Shown piece after piece: positions 63,262 to 64,000 of a stretch of 64,000 nucleotides of DNA (positions are counted from its first letter, which is position 1; each line of letters begins with the position of its first letter). The notes below the pieces were generated by a model. The model was not told the DNA's origin and did not search any database. It worked only from the letters and a program-made list of their open reading frames with translations. This DNA is from Phreatobacter sp. (lineage in GTDB: Bacteria > Pseudomonadota > Alphaproteobacteria > Rhizobiales > Phreatobacteraceae). Position numbers and translations under genes: made by a program. Location of the stretch: the NCBI RefSeq assembly GCF_022843985.1, contig NZ_JALHMP010000002.1:124001-188000 (forward strand), in the 5' to 3' direction.

Positions 63262-64000
63262 ATGATGAAAGCATCGACAGCATCGCCTGCAAGGACGCCA
63301 GCAGTCCGGCCATCGGTCGGCTTATCCCCCGGTGCGCCGGCCGACGAAGCGGGGGCGGAGGTGCGCGCGGCATCAACCAACCCTCTCGACCGGAAACTGT
63401 GGGCCCTCGCCGGACGGTTGACCGGTGGCGTGTCGGTGCTGGCGCTCATGGGCGCCTGGGGCGACTGGTTCTCTCATCTTGCGGCCTCGCCGGGCCGGCA
63501 GATGGAACTTGCCGGGCTCGCCTTCGAACAGGTGCTGCAACTGGCCGAGGACGGCGGACCCCTTGGCGCCTGCGGGCCGCTGTGCCAGGCGGCCCGTGAC
63601 AGCGACCGGCGCTTCCGAGATGCCACGTGGCATGGGTGGCCCTACCGACAACTGGCCCGGTCGCACCTCGCTGCGGAGGCCTGGTGGGATGCCGCGACCA
63701 GCGGCGTCCACGGCGTTTCCCCTCAGAACGCGGCTATTGTTGACTTCGCCGCGCGCCAGATCCTCGATTTCTGGTCGCCGTCCAATTTCATGGCGACCAA
63801 CCCGGAGGTGCTGCAGAAGGCGATCAGGACAGGCGGGCAATCGCTTGTGGAAGGCTTTCGCCACTGGCTGGAAGACGTGCAGACCGCGGCGACCGGCGCT
63901 CCCGCAACCGGCGTCGAAGCTTTCCGGGTCGGGGAAACGGTCGCGGTCACGCCCGGCCAGGTAGTGGCCCGTACGCGGCTTGCCGAGATCATCCAGTATG
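63262..64000 (+). CDS. phaC: Poly(3-hydroxyalkanoate) synthase, 3' truncated by window edge
   Basis: The N-terminal 246 residues of a PHA synthase, frame open to the window end. After a ~45-residue poorly conserved start, the PhaC N-terminal domain is clear: SDRRFRDATWHGWPYRQLARS, AAEAWWDAA, IVDFAARQILDFWSPSNFMA, TNPEVLQKAI and then VGETVAVTPGQVVARTRLAEIIQY, where typical PhaC reads VAxTPGxVVFxNxLxExIQY. The catalytic lipase-box Cys lies beyond the window. It polymerises hydroxyacyl-CoA into storage granules. ATG 63262 (or the adjacent ATG 63265) has AAGGGAG six bases upstream. The class (probably I) needs the missing part. Confidence 0.92.
   Translation, partial: MMKASTASPARTPAVRPSVGLSPGAPADEAGAEVRAASTNPLDRKLWALAGRLTGGVSVLALMGAWGDWFSHLAASPGRQMELAGLAFEQVLQLAEDGGPLGACGPLCQAARDSDRRFRDATWHGWPYRQLARSHLAAEAWWDAATSGVHGVSPQNAAIVDFAARQILDFWSPSNFMATNPEVLQKAIRTGGQSLVEGFRHWLEDVQTAATGAPATGVEAFRVGETVAVTPGQVVARTRLAEIIQY

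Overview
The window is GC-rich (roughly two thirds G+C) chromosomal DNA from an alphaproteobacterium, most likely of the order Hyphomicrobiales (Rhizobiales). The grounds are the gap-pgk-fba order, several TRAP transporter sets, an OpgC-type protein, a DivJ/PleC-like sensor kinase, a class I type PHA synthase and the codon use. I cannot fix the genus. No tRNA, rRNA, CRISPR array, intact insertion sequence or prophage was found. The one structural RNA is RNase P RNA (rnpB).

Layout. 1-4.1 kb: central carbon genes gap (cut by the left edge), pgk and fba, with a small secreted alpha/beta-hydrolase between pgk and fba. 4.1-9.3 kb: an exported protein of unknown family, a divergent ThiE-like protein, a Sel1-repeat protein, an inositol monophosphatase and a YkgJ-type cysteine-cluster protein. 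9.3-14.3 kb: a PAS-GGDEF protein, then miaA and serB, whose divergent 5' ends overlap, then an HtrA/DegP-type protease. 14.5-22.4 kb: mostly minus-strand accessory genes (AhpD-like, M20 peptidase, lytic transglycosylase, EamA exporter, nitroreductase-like plus MarR, M48 protease plus LemA) and rnpB. 22.7-30.3 kb: pcaB, matB, an ammonium-transporter/histidine-kinase fusion, a nuclease and a membrane histidine kinase. 30.4-38 kb: GST, a uracil-DNA-glycosylase-like protein, a 3-hydroxyisobutyrate-dehydrogenase-like enzyme and a TakP-type TRAP system split around a patatin lipoprotein. 38.3-44.1 kb: EamA, a SolA-like oxidase, an unknown membrane protein, moaA, a DUF971 protein and a proline-rich unknown. 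44.2-55.1 kb: an orphan Bug-type binding protein, small enzymes, LysE, GT39, gabD, a phosphoglycolate-phosphatase-like protein, a soluble chemoreceptor with a PilZ domain, OpgC and a ribbon-helix-helix protein. 55.1-59 kb: a second TRAP operon with its GntR regulator. 59.2-62.6 kb: small membrane proteins and a phosphonate-type ABC transporter. 63.3 kb to the end: the N-terminal part of phaC, open at the right edge.

The most unusual item is the Amt-kinase fusion (25726-27915). Its Amt part keeps the twin histidines but has isoleucine at both Phe-gate positions. Its kinase part keeps the ATP-binding boxes but has arginine where the phospho-accepting histidine should be. This suggests an ammonium sensor built on a pseudokinase. 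Other leads are a cytoplasmic chemoreceptor carrying an intact c-di-GMP-binding PilZ motif, three matching operator-like boxes upstream of the nitroreductase-marR pair, a perfect palindrome upstream of gntR, and a compound inverted repeat upstream of the split TRAP permease genes. Many start codons were chosen by ribosome-binding site, signal peptide or family N-terminus; alternatives are given where they matter.
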